This document shows, piece by piece, positions 10,275 to 17,646 of a DNA stretch of 64,000 bases; within the stretch, counting starts at the first letter, position 1, and every line of letters begins with the position of its first letter. The stretch is from Lactococcus hircilactis (GTDB taxonomy: Bacteria; Bacillota; Bacilli; Lactobacillales; Streptococcaceae). A model generated the notes under the pieces. That model did no database searches and had not been told where the DNA came from. It saw only the letters and a list, made by a program, of their open reading frames with translations. The position numbers and the translations under genes are program-made. The stretch covers positions 1 to 64,000 of the forward strand of contig NZ_WITJ01000008.1 of NCBI RefSeq assembly GCF_009601015.1, in the 5' to 3' direction.

Positions 10275-12152
10275 TTAAGCTTGTTCTTCTTCATTATCAC
10301 GACGACGACGGATCGCAAACGCAGCAAGTCCTGCAACCGTCGCAATAATGATGATTCCCGTCAATCCCTCACCTCCAGTGAATGGCAAAGCGAAAGGTTT
10401 GTTGTTGTAAATAACATTAGAGTTCGTCGTTCCACTACCATTCAAAGTTGTTGTTGATGTTTTTACTGCAAAGACATTTTCTGCATTGGATGCGTTTGGA
10501 AGAGCATAATTATTTGCGTTACCATCTGCTGTTCCTGGCGCTTTTACTTCGACAGCAAAGTAAGTGGTCGCATCAGAAGTATCTGTATCTGTATCTACTA
10601 AATTCAGACCTGTAAATGATCCCACACCATGGCTGTCTGTTGTTGTTGTAACAGCATTTCCTGTGCTATCCGTTACGAATTTTGCATTTGTAGATGTCGC
10701 ATCTTTAAAGGCAGATCCAGCTTGAGCTGTATTATTAAAGAGACTTGCGTTAGCTTTTACTAAATCTTGTGCATCAGTTGCTGTTTTTGCTTGGACGAGG
10801 ACAAACTCAGCACCTTGCAAAAGCGTTTGACTTCCAGTTGCTTCTTTTTCAAAGTCTGTTCCACCAACATTCAAGGTAGATGGAGTGATTCCTGTCGTAA
10901 CGTTTGTTGAGAGATCTGTTCCATAAGCATTGACAATCGTTGTTGATGGACTATCTTTAAATTGACCAACTGCGGTATTTGAGACAGTCGTTGTATATTG
11001 AACATTGATGCCACCTGTTGTGCCATATTTTGTTCCTGTCCCATCTCCGCCAGCGATAAGATCTGCTGCTTTGATCTGACCTGCTGGTGTCAATGTTACT
11101 GTTGTTCCATCAGTACTGACTGTGTAGTCCGTACCAGCTGTCAAAGTACCAAGAACTTTACCTGTACTATCTGTGACATTGACTTTAGAAACTGTTTGTG
11201 CTCCTGTCGCAAATTGACTTGTTGGAATAGTATCTGTGATGACATATTTTCCAGCATTTGTCGTTGTTGTCGTGTTAGTGACTTGTGATTGATCAAATGT
11301 AGAGTTGACGTTCCAAGTGACCGTATCATTTGATCCAGCGGTGTTTGTGTTGCCGTTGACATCTTGTTTAGTGTACGCAACATCATCAGATCCCAATTTG
11401 CTATTTGAAATCGCATTAGGGTCTGTCACTGTATCAGAAGTATCTCCTTTTACTAAAACACTATCTGAAGCTGTATTAGATGAGCTAAGACTCAATTTAG
11501 GATATACATTGAGTGTTCCAGCGCTATTGTCCTCAGTATTGACCTGAATGATAAATGGAGCTACAGTACGCACACCACCAACCGTTGTGACTTGTGTGAT
11601 GAGATAATAGCCGTCAGACAAACCTGAAATTGTCGCAAGGCCAGAACCATCTGTCGTTCCTGTTTTTGTTAGATCTCCAAGTGTGATGTTTGTTCCATCT
11701 GCTGAAACATTTGGTGTTCCATCATCGTTATACGTCACATTTGCTGGCGTCATGTCGCTTGCCTTACCCGTTGATGAGGTGATGCTGTACACGTCAAATG
11801 TAACATTTGACATCCCATAGACGCTACCATTTGCATCTGTGCTCACGCTCCCATTTACACCTGTTTTGGCGCTGCTATTTTGACCATCGCCGACTACACT
11901 TGTAGTGTTTCCAGACGTTTGGTCTGAGCCGTCATTATTACCAAAAGTGTTGGTTTGACCTGAGCCATATCCACCCGTTGGTGCTGCTTGTTCTGCGTAG
12001 ATGGCGACATTTCCATCTGAGATTTGGTCGGTCGTGGCTTTGTTTGGTGTCGTTGCAGCGCTGACAACACTCAATCCAGAAGTTCCAAATACAGAAAGAG
12101 TAAGCAAAGTCATACTTGCTAGGGTGAATTTTTTGTTTAATGATTTACTCAT
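10275..12152 (-). CDS. Major (backbone) pilin, LPFTG
   Basis: A 625-residue secreted pilin, first in the pilus operon. The signal peptide ends near AATTP (about residue 33). The pilin motif VYPK places the polymerising Lys at about 219. Two or three Cna-B/pilin-type beta domains follow, with an E-box-like YFAVEVKAPG and LPFTG at 589-593 before a helix and RRRR tail. The fibre is expected to be built by the downstream sortase joining Lys219 of one subunit to the LPFTG of the next. I chose ATG 12152, which has AAAGAGG 8-9 nt upstream; a longer frame to 12212 has no ribosome binding site. Confidence 0.9.
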   Translation of the reverse strand: MSKSLNKKFTLASMTLLTLSVFGTSGLSVVSAATTPNKATTDQISDGNVAIYAEQAAPTGGYGSGQTNTFGNNDGSDQTSGNTTSVVGDGQNSSAKTGVNGSVSTDANGSVYGMSNVTFDVYSITSSTGKASDMTPANVTYNDDGTPNVSADGTNITLGDLTKTGTTDGSGLATISGLSDGYYLITQVTTVGGVRTVAPFIIQVNTEDNSAGTLNVYPKLSLSSSNTASDSVLVKGDTSDTVTDPNAISNSKLGSDDVAYTKQDVNGNTNTAGSNDTVTWNVNSTFDQSQVTNTTTTTNAGKYVITDTIPTSQFATGAQTVSKVNVTDSTGKVLGTLTAGTDYTVSTDGTTVTLTPAGQIKAADLIAGGDGTGTKYGTTGGINVQYTTTVSNTAVGQFKDSPSTTIVNAYGTDLSTNVTTGITPSTLNVGGTDFEKEATGSQTLLQGAEFVLVQAKTATDAQDLVKANASLFNNTAQAGSAFKDATSTNAKFVTDSTGNAVTTTTDSHGVGSFTGLNLVDTDTDTSDATTYFAVEVKAPGTADGNANNYALPNASNAENVFAVKTSTTTLNGSGTTNSNVIYNNKPFALPFTGGEGLTGIIIIATVAGLAAFAIRRRRDNEEEQA

Positions 12153-12233
12153 TTGTTGTACCTCTTTTATTTTTTTAAAGGTCCGTAATATTTTGTACTG
12201 TTTTGGATTCATTCCACTACATGACCTGTAATT

Positions 12234-12261
12234 ATCTTACTTCATTTTTTATAAATTACAA
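12234..12261 (-). promoter_or_regulatory. Putative promoter of the pilus operon
   Basis: On the minus strand, TTGTAA (12256-12261) and TAAGAT (12234-12239) are separated by 16 bp, about 80 nt before the pilin start. It is a suboptimal promoter. The hexanucleotide array begins 31 bp upstream of the -35. Confidence 0.5.
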
Positions 12262-12291
12262 GTGTAATGTTCGCTCTTTTTCATTTAATTT

Positions 12292-12375
12292 TTGCTCTTG
12301 CTCTTGCTCTTGCTCTTGCTCTTGCTCTTGCTCTTGCTCTTGCTCTTGCTCTTGCTCTTGCTCTTGCTCTTGCTC
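12292..12375. repeat. Hexanucleotide microsatellite, 14 copies of TTGCTC
   Basis: Fourteen perfect head-to-tail TTGCTC units (GAGCAA on the other strand) fill 84 bp between the pilus operon and the divergent hydrolase gene. Any frame through it is a shadow (alternating Cys-Ser). Perfect identity over 14 units implies recent or ongoing slippage. Confidence 0.97.
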
Positions 12376-12455
12376 TTGGCGCTTTTGTGGGGGATATAAA
12401 TAAAAAAAATACGTGTGATGCGTGATTTAAAAGAGACTATTTTCATAAATTAATG

Positions 12456-12461
12456 TATAAT
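12456..12461 (+). promoter_or_regulatory. -10 box immediately before the hydrolase ATG
   Basis: TATAAT at 12456-12461 is followed by the ATG at 12467. The expected transcription start falls on or next to the start codon. No good -35 is seen at 17 bp, so confidence is modest. Confidence 0.45.
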
Positions 12462-12466
12462 ATGGC

Positions 12467-13399
12467 ATGATGAAAAAAAAGATAATAAAATGGGTCATTG
12501 GAATTCTTATTGTATTGCTTGTGGTTGATGGTGGGGCCACGCTTTATTTTTACAATGTCGCTGCGATCCGAAGTAGTGCTGCTGTGAAGCAGGTTTCAAA
12601 AAAAAGTCCCAATCATGCGCTCGTCGTGCAATTTGATCAACTGAAAAAAACGAAAAAGACCCTCACAACTGACGGTCTGAAACTTGATGCTTGGTATGTC
12701 GCTGCCGATCAGCCCACTCATAAAACGGTCGTGATTGTTCATGGGTTTAGACAAGATAAATCAGCCATGCGCCAATACGGTGAATTATTTCATCAACTTG
12801 GGTACAATGTTTTGATGCCTGATAATCGCGGTGCTGGTGCTTCTCAAGGGAAGTTTATCAGCTATGGATATTATGATAAGACAGATGTCATTGCATGGAC
12901 TAAACAACTCACAAAAGAAGATCCCACAAGCGATATCACACTCTTTGGACTGTCAATGGGTGCTGCAACGGTCATGATGGCCAGTGGTCAAAAAAGCTTA
13001 CCTTCATCGGTGAGCAGTATCATCGAAGATTGTGGGTATAGCGGCGTCTGGGATGAAATCACCTATCAAGCGAAAGCTTCATATCATATTCCTGCTTTTC
13101 CGTTGGTTTATAGCGTTTCTTTAGAAAATAAAATCCGTCAGGGCTGGTTTTTCCAAGAAGCAAAATCTACTACTGCTCTGGCAAAAGATCATTTGCCAAT
13201 CTTACTTATTCACGGTAGTGCAGATACATATGTCCCTACAAAGATGGTCTATGAAAACTACAAGGCTGTGAAATCTGGTACTCCAAAGTCCTTACTTATT
13301 GTCAAAGGTGCTGCTCATGCGAAGTCTTTTGAAACGAATCCAAAACTCTATCGCACGACTGTCAGTGCATTTATGAATCACTATAATCCACTTCATTAA
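12467..13399 (+). CDS. Membrane-anchored alpha/beta hydrolase
   Basis: A 310-residue serine hydrolase with one N-terminal signal-anchor helix (about 5-27), so the catalytic domain should lie outside the membrane. It has the HGFRQDK oxyanion region, the nucleophile elbow GLSMG, and a C-terminal HGSADTYVP (acid) and AAHAKS (His). Substrates may be esters, peptides or lipids; sequence does not decide. There is no Shine-Dalgarno sequence before the tandem ATGs, and a TATAAT lies only 5 nt upstream, so the message may be leaderless. It is divergent from the pilus operon and shares its microsatellite-containing spacer. Confidence 0.82.
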   Translation: MMKKKIIKWVIGILIVLLVVDGGATLYFYNVAAIRSSAAVKQVSKKSPNHALVVQFDQLKKTKKTLTTDGLKLDAWYVAADQPTHKTVVIVHGFRQDKSAMRQYGELFHQLGYNVLMPDNRGAGASQGKFISYGYYDKTDVIAWTKQLTKEDPTSDITLFGLSMGAATVMMASGQKSLPSSVSSIIEDCGYSGVWDEITYQAKASYHIPAFPLVYSVSLENKIRQGWFFQEAKSTTALAKDHLPILLIHGSADTYVPTKMVYENYKAVKSGTPKSLLIVKGAAHAKSFETNPKLYRTTVSAFMNHYNPLH

Positions 13400-13457
13400 T
13401 GTTCTGTAAAGCTTGCAAAAAATGAGAATAAATGGTACGATATTGAAGTACTGTTTT

Positions 13458-13543
13458 GCGGTGGTGGCGGAATTGGCAGACGCGCAGGATTAAGGATCCT
13501 GTGGCCGCTTTAGGCTGTAAGGGTTCAAGTCCCTTCCACCGCA
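13458..13543 (+). tRNA. tRNA-Leu (AAG)
   Basis: The acceptor arms GCGGTGG and CCACCGC pair perfectly, with discriminator A. The anticodon stem-loop CAGGA-TTAAGGA-TCCTG gives AAG at 13492-13494. A long variable arm and the T-arm GGGTTCAAGTCCC are present. No CCA is encoded. Confidence 0.95.
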
Positions 13544-13548
13544 TCATT

Positions 13549-13580
13549 AAAAGGGCTTTGTGTTTGTAAAGCTCTTTTTT
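13549..13580 (+). terminator. Terminator after tRNA-Leu
   Basis: AAAAGGGCTTT and AAAGCTCTTTT form a stem with a G-T pair, followed by a T run. Confidence 0.75.
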
Positions 13581-13590
13581 CTTTGATTAA

Positions 13591-13620
13591 AAAAGAGGAA
13601 TGATAGATCATTCCTCTTTT
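13591..13620. terminator. Bidirectional terminator at the 3' end of perR
   Basis: AAAAGAGGAATGA and its complement TCATTCCTCTTTT form a long stem with a 4-nt loop and A/T tracts on both sides. It overlaps the perR stop codon at 13608. Confidence 0.8.
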
Positions 13621-14006
13621 TTTTGATTTTCGCCATAGACTTCAATGTTAAATCCTGTGATTGTCAATCCACTTGCGGAGCGTGCAGCGTCAAGTAATGG
13701 ATGTAGATCAAAATTATCTGCATCTAAGATTTCACCTGTTGTTTTATTGATGATATGATAATGTGGCTCGCCATAATAGTCGTAACGTCTGGTGAGTCCA
13801 TCTCCCATCACAATCACTAATTTGCTGGCAATTAATTTTTCTAATGTATTATATACCGTGGCAAGACTAATCTCTGGAAATGCTTCGTGAATCTCCTCTG
13901 CCGTCGGGTGAGTGTGGCAATGGATAAGATAGTCTAAGATAGATAAACGCTGTGCTGTTGCTTTTAGTCCATGTGTTTTTAATAATTCTTTTAAGTCAAC
14001 AGTCAT
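13608..14006 (-). CDS. Fur/PerR-family regulator lacking structural Zn cysteines
   Basis: A 132-residue DNA-binding repressor. The winged helix (about 15-80) includes QRLSILDYL and LATVYNTLEKL. The dimerisation domain keeps metal-ligand positions (HYHII, DNFDLHPLL). The two CxxC pairs that hold the structural zinc in typical Fur and PerR proteins are absent: the sequence has INKTTGE where CxxC is expected, and the tail has no cysteine. Start chosen at ATG 14006, 8 nt after GAGG. It is divergent from two VIT1-type transporters whose promoter region carries two PerR-box-like palindromes, so it probably represses them in response to metal or peroxide. Confidence 0.85.
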   Translation of the reverse strand: MTVDLKELLKTHGLKATAQRLSILDYLIHCHTHPTAEEIHEAFPEISLATVYNTLEKLIASKLVIVMGDGLTRRYDYYGEPHYHIINKTTGEILDADNFDLHPLLDAARSASGLTITGFNIEVYGENQKKEE

Positions 14007-14122
14007 CTCCATCACCTCTTTCTATTTTTTTTTAATCCTTGTAAAAGTGCTATTTTAGGAGGATTAGACCTTTTTACATTATATCATTTCCTCATCATCA
14101 TTTCAAATTAATTGCTATTTGT

Positions 14123-14137
14123 TTAGAATTGTTCTAA
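14123..14137. promoter_or_regulatory. PerR/Fur-type box 1
   Basis: TTAGAATTGTTCTAA has perfect 7-bp inverted arms and resembles Per boxes. It lies in the spacer between the Fur-family gene and the VIT1-type genes. Confidence 0.75.
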
Positions 14138-14152
14138 AATAGAACTATGAGA

Positions 14153-14167
14153 TTAGAATGATTCTAA
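14153..14167. promoter_or_regulatory. PerR/Fur-type box 2
   Basis: TTAGAATGATTCTAA is a perfect 15-bp inverted repeat. Its centre is 30 bp (about three helical turns) from box 1. It ends 14 bp before the transporter ATG and would block the promoter or early transcription. Confidence 0.78.
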
Positions 14168-14181
14168 TAAAGGAGCAAATA

Positions 14182-14871
14182 ATGAAGAAGAAAAGTAATT
14201 TTTCACAATATAATAATATCATCAGAGCAAGTATTATGGGAGCAAATGATGGCATCATTTCGATTGCGGGGATTGTCGTTGGGGTTGCTGGGGCAACAAC
14301 AAATATGGGAACCATCCTTTTAGCTGGTCTTGCAGGAACATTAGCTGGGACGGTCAGTATGGCGATGGGAGAGTATGTTTCTGTGAGTTCACAGAGAGAT
14401 TCTCAAAAAAAGATTGTTGAAGATCAGACAAAAGCTTTAAAAGAAGATTTTCAAAAAGAATTTGATGCGGTCTATCAAAACTATCGAGACATGGGAATTT
14501 CTGAGCCATTGGCGCTCAAAGCAACCAATGAGATGATGAATAAGGATGCGCTGGGGACTACTGTTAGAGAACGGTTTGGTTTTACGCTCGGTCAGGAATT
14601 AGATGCACGAGCTGCAGCGATTGCTTCAATGCTTTCTTTTCCGGCAGGTGCACTTTTACCCATGCTTGCGATCTCTTGTGCGCCGACTGCTTTAAAAGAG
14701 GGACTTACTTTTATCACTGTCGTCATCGCACTTGCGCTTACGGGTTATGGTGCGGCAAGTTTTAATGGTGCAGATAAGAAACATGCGGCACTAAGAAATA
14801 TCATTTCAGGGATTTTGACGATGGTTGTGACGTATGTTGTTGGGATGATTTTTAGAGGGGAAGGTTTTTAA
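14182..14871 (+). CDS. VIT1/CCC1-family metal transporter (first copy)
   Basis: A 229-residue membrane protein of the vacuolar iron transporter family, expected to export Fe(II) or Mn(II). The signature NNIIRASIMGANDGIISIAGIV (helix 1) and the GEYVSVSSQRD motif (helix 2) are present. A cytoplasmic helical segment rich in Glu/Lys (about 70-130) is followed by three more helices. Start chosen at ATG 14182, after AAAGGAG; the longer frame begins inside PerR box 2. It is translationally coupled to the next gene. Confidence 0.9.
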   Translation: MKKKSNFSQYNNIIRASIMGANDGIISIAGIVVGVAGATTNMGTILLAGLAGTLAGTVSMAMGEYVSVSSQRDSQKKIVEDQTKALKEDFQKEFDAVYQNYRDMGISEPLALKATNEMMNKDALGTTVRERFGFTLGQELDARAAAIASMLSFPAGALLPMLAISCAPTALKEGLTFITVVIALALTGYGAASFNGADKKHAALRNIISGILTMVVTYVVGMIFRGEGF

Positions 14872-15554
14872 TGGCAAATAAAAAACACATGACGATGGAT
14901 GAAAAATTAAATAGTATTCGTGCAGGTGTATTGGGATCAAATGATGGGATTTTGACTGTTGTCGGTGTCATGTTTTCGGTCTCTGCGGCTTCTGGAAGTG
15001 CTTTTGCTCTCTTTATCGCGGCATTGTCTAATCTGATCTCTGGAGCCTTTTCTATGGCTTCTGGGGAATATGCCAGTGTCAGCTCGCAGTCTGATAGTGA
15101 GAAAGTTGTTGTTGAAAGAGAAAAACAATTATTAAAGACTGATTTTGAAGGGCAACAACGCGATGTGACGGATTTTTATATTCAAAAGGGAATTTCTCAA
15201 GCGACTGCGGCTCAGATTTCAAGAGAATTGCTTGCTAAAAAACCACTGGAGACGGTATTGTCTGTCAAATATGATATTACACTTGGACATTATATGAATC
15301 CTTGGCAGGCGGCTTATTCTTCTTTGATTTGTTTTACGATTGGCGGACTTTTTCCTTTATTGGCGATGATTTTCATCAAAGGACCGTATCAATTTCCTAT
15401 CACTATTGCATCTACCACAGTTGCGCTTGCCTTTACTGGATTGATTAGTTCAAAATTATCCAATGGTTTTGTCAAAAAAGCGATCTGGCGTAATATTATC
15501 ATTGGAATAATCACGATTTTTATCCACTATGGTTTAGGTAAAATCTTTAGTTAA
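14871..15554 (+). CDS. VIT1/CCC1-family metal transporter (second copy)
   Basis: A 227-residue paralog of the preceding protein with the same signatures (RAGVLGSNDGIL; GEYASVSSQSD) and the same five-helix layout. Its ATG overlaps the upstream stop codon by one base (TAATG), so the two are translated together and may form a heterodimer. The VIT1 family functions as a dimer; heterodimer formation here is an inference. Control is presumably through the two upstream PerR-type boxes. Confidence 0.9.
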   Translation: MANKKHMTMDEKLNSIRAGVLGSNDGILTVVGVMFSVSAASGSAFALFIAALSNLISGAFSMASGEYASVSSQSDSEKVVVEREKQLLKTDFEGQQRDVTDFYIQKGISQATAAQISRELLAKKPLETVLSVKYDITLGHYMNPWQAAYSSLICFTIGGLFPLLAMIFIKGPYQFPITIASTTVALAFTGLISSKLSNGFVKKAIWRNIIIGIITIFIHYGLGKIFS

Positions 15555-15567
15555 TCTTTTTCACATT

Positions 15568-15600
15568 AAAAAGAGCAGTGATGAGGTCACGCTCTTTTTT
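15568..15600 (+). terminator. Terminator of the VIT1-type operon
   Basis: AAAAAGAGC and GCTCTTTTTT form a stem around a 14-nt loop that itself holds GTGA/TCAC. A T run follows. Confidence 0.85.
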
Positions 15601-15619
15601 TTCTTTTTTTATCTGTTCC

Positions 15620-16594
15620 TTAAGCCCATCTGAGCTTTATTACTTCTCCGCTATTGAAAGTGTGGAGTTTTCCGTAATCATCTTGAATCACAAGTCCGCC
15701 ATCGTCTTTGATTTGTTTTGCTGTGCCAAAAACTGAGGTATTTCCGAGTTGTAGGGTCACTTTTTTGTCTAAGATAAGCGAGCGCTTGCGATATTCTTTT
15801 AGTAAGTCTGGTGCGGTATAATTGACCGCAGTTTTCGTGATGTGCTGAATCAATGCTGCGGCAAGTTGGTTGCGATCAACTTTTATCGTTGGATCAATTG
15901 CTTGTGCAATTTGGCCTAAATCTTCTGGAAAATCTTGTGTGGACAAGTTGATTCCAACCCCTAGAATAAAATGAGCTGCAGTGCTTGATTCTAAATCAAG
16001 GACTGCTTCAGTAATGATTCCTGCTACTTTATGTTGATCTAAATAGACATCATTGACCCATTTGAGTTGGAATTTTTTTTCCGGATAAAATTGCTCAAGT
16101 ACTCTTGCAATTACAACTGAGATACTGGTTGTCAATAATCCTACTTGAAAGAGTTGATGATCCGGATTTGGAAGGATGATACTGAGGTAAAGTCCCGTTT
16201 GTGCTGGTGAATAAAAAGAACGTCCTCGTCTTCCATAGCCTTTTGTTTGATGATCCGCTAGAAAAATAACAGGGGATGAGATGGTATGCGTACTGAGGTA
16301 TTGTTTTGCCATATCCTGAGTGGATGTGGTTTCTTTGAATACGATAATCTTGTTTTCAAAATGGTGGTCACTGTAAAAATCTATTGTATCTACATCTAAA
16401 AATGGATTGCCGCTATAACGATAGCCCAAGTTTTTTCGACTTAAAATATCATTTCCTTGACGTTTCAAGCTATTGATGGCTTTCCAAATGCTTTCTCTGC
16501 TGACACCGATTTGGCTAGCTAAATCATCCCCTGAAACCCATGTGTCTCGCTGTTTTAGAAGTTGTTTTAATACAAGATTTTTAGTTGAATTCAT
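15620..16594 (-). CDS. birA: Bifunctional biotin-protein ligase / biotin repressor
   Basis: A 324-residue protein that makes biotinyl-AMP and biotinylates acetyl-CoA or pyruvate carboxylase. It also acts as a biotin-responsive repressor. The N-terminal helix-turn-helix (ASQIGVSRESIWKAINSLKRQG, about 24-46) is present. The ligase core has KGYGRRGR (biotinyl-AMP loop), KWVNDVY and GVGINL. An SH3-like C-terminal domain follows. Its ATG overlaps the bioY stop, so uptake and use of biotin are co-transcribed. Confidence 0.93.
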   Translation of the reverse strand: MNSTKNLVLKQLLKQRDTWVSGDDLASQIGVSRESIWKAINSLKRQGNDILSRKNLGYRYSGNPFLDVDTIDFYSDHHFENKIIVFKETTSTQDMAKQYLSTHTISSPVIFLADHQTKGYGRRGRSFYSPAQTGLYLSIILPNPDHQLFQVGLLTTSISVVIARVLEQFYPEKKFQLKWVNDVYLDQHKVAGIITEAVLDLESSTAAHFILGVGINLSTQDFPEDLGQIAQAIDPTIKVDRNQLAAALIQHITKTAVNYTAPDLLKEYRKRSLILDKKVTLQLGNTSVFGTAKQIKDDGGLVIQDDYGKLHTFNSGEVIKLRWA

Positions 16595-17169
16595 TATGCT
16601 TTCTTTCTATCGGTCCCATCAAGTCTAAGACTCTTTCTGAGACGTCTGATAATGATCACTGATAAAATTGCTTTGATCAGATCTCCTGGGATAAAAACTA
16701 AGTTGGAACTTAGTGAAGTTAAAATTGGAAGGTGTGTTTGCCATGAGAGCCAAAAAGAGCCGATGACATCAACGAAAAGGGCACCTGCGATAATGACAAC
16801 GCTCAACTCAAACCACCACGGATTTGAGAGACGCGCGCTTCTTTTTTCTAGGAAAAATCCTATCAAAAGAGGGACAAATAGCCAAGCGATCAAGTATCCT
16901 CCCGTTGGTCCTAGAAAATGTGCTGCACCTCCTGCACCACCGGTCAATACCGGCACACCTAATAATACCAAAAATAGGAAAGAAAAGACAGAGGCTGTCC
17001 CGTATTTTGACCCAAGTAATTCACCTGACATCATAATTCCCATATTTTGTAAAACAATGGGAACTGGTATAAATCCAAGCGGGATGGCTGGGAAAAATCC
17101 TAATACAATGATAAAAGCGGTCATCATCGCTGAATAGGTGAGCATTTTAATTTTTTTGTTGTTCGTCAC
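16594..17169 (-). CDS. bioY: Biotin transporter BioY (ECF S-component)
   Basis: A 191-residue membrane protein with six hydrophobic segments and the BioY signatures (GFFPAIPLGFIPVPIVLQNMG; GPTGGYLIAW). It binds biotin for the ECF energising module, which is not in this window. The start is GTG at 17169 with GAGGAG 8 nt upstream. It is first in bioY-birA. The inverted repeat over the presumed transcription start is a likely BirA operator. No biotin synthesis genes are present here, consistent with biotin auxotrophy. Confidence 0.93.
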   Translation of the reverse strand: MTNNKKIKMLTYSAMMTAFIIVLGFFPAIPLGFIPVPIVLQNMGIMMSGELLGSKYGTASVFSFLFLVLLGVPVLTGGAGGAAHFLGPTGGYLIAWLFVPLLIGFFLEKRSARLSNPWWFELSVVIIAGALFVDVIGSFWLSWQTHLPILTSLSSNLVFIPGDLIKAILSVIIIRRLRKSLRLDGTDRKKA

Positions 17170-17193
17170 AAGAACTACTCCTCAAATATATTT

Positions 17194-17221
17194 TACAATA
17201 ATCATTTTTATTGTATTTATA
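17194..17221 (-). promoter_or_regulatory. bioY promoter and candidate BirA operator
   Basis: On the minus strand, TATAAA (17216-17221) preceded by TGC forms an extended -10. The inverted repeat TACAAT-N10-ATTGTA (17194-17215) lies directly downstream, over the expected start point. BirA repression is an inference from context. Confidence 0.55.
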
Positions 17222-17362
17222 GCATAACAAATAGTAACCCATTAATCAAATATAAGGTCACTATTATTTTTGAGAAGATTCTTGTTTTTTGAATGATATT
17301 GCTTTGAATTATAAGAATAAAATGAGAAAATGAATTTAGAATTAAAAAACACGGAGGAAAGG

Positions 17363-17524
17363 ATGTTCATATTAATCTCAATTTCACTTTCTTTGATTAT
17401 TCTTATCGTAGGCACTTTCTTATTCAATAAAGGCGCACGCCCCAAAGTGCATCACGAACAAATTAATCATGAAGAGATGAAAGCCCTGAAAAAATGGGAA
17501 AATCGTCGTTTAAGTAAAAAATAA
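17363..17524 (+). CDS. Small membrane protein, 53 residues
   Basis: Start chosen at ATG 17363 because GGAGGAAAGG precedes it; a longer frame has no ribosome binding site. One strongly hydrophobic helix (about 2-22) is followed by a basic, charged cytoplasmic tail (HHEQINHEEMKALKKWENRR). No family is recognised. It stands alone between bioY and the nucleotidase operon. Two dispersed palindromes and a terminator lie after its stop codon. Confidence 0.6.
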   Translation: MFILISISLSLIILIVGTFLFNKGARPKVHHEQINHEEMKALKKWENRRLSKK

Positions 17525-17527
17525 TTT

Positions 17528-17543
17528 CTGTCAGTACTGACAG
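17528..17543. repeat. Dispersed palindrome copy 1
   Basis: CTGTCAGTACTGACAG. The flanks extend the symmetry to 28 bp (17522-17549). It starts 4 bp after the small-membrane-protein stop codon. Confidence 0.95.
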
Positions 17544-17570
17544 AAATTACACTGTTAAAAATTTTGAAAT

Positions 17571-17586
17571 CTGTCAGTACTGACAG
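17571..17586. repeat. Dispersed palindrome copy 2
   Basis: CTGTCAGTACTGACAG. The flanks extend the symmetry to 24 bp (17567-17590). It is 43 bp from copy 1, but its flanking bases differ from copy 1. Confidence 0.95.
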
Positions 17587-17613
17587 ATTTTTAAATGCCT
17601 GTTTGGGCACAAA

Positions 17614-17646
17614 GCACCAGAACACGTTCTGGGTGGTGTTTTTTTA
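17614..17646 (+). terminator. Terminator downstream of the small membrane protein
   Basis: A CAGAAC/GTTCTG stem, extended by GCACC and GGTG arms, is followed by seven T residues. It faces the convergent nucleotidase operon. Confidence 0.65.

Noticed and set aside
12203-12403. Open frame giving alternating Cys-Ser residues
   Set aside because: It is simply the translation of the TTGCTC microsatellite, with no ribosome binding site and no independent coding signal.
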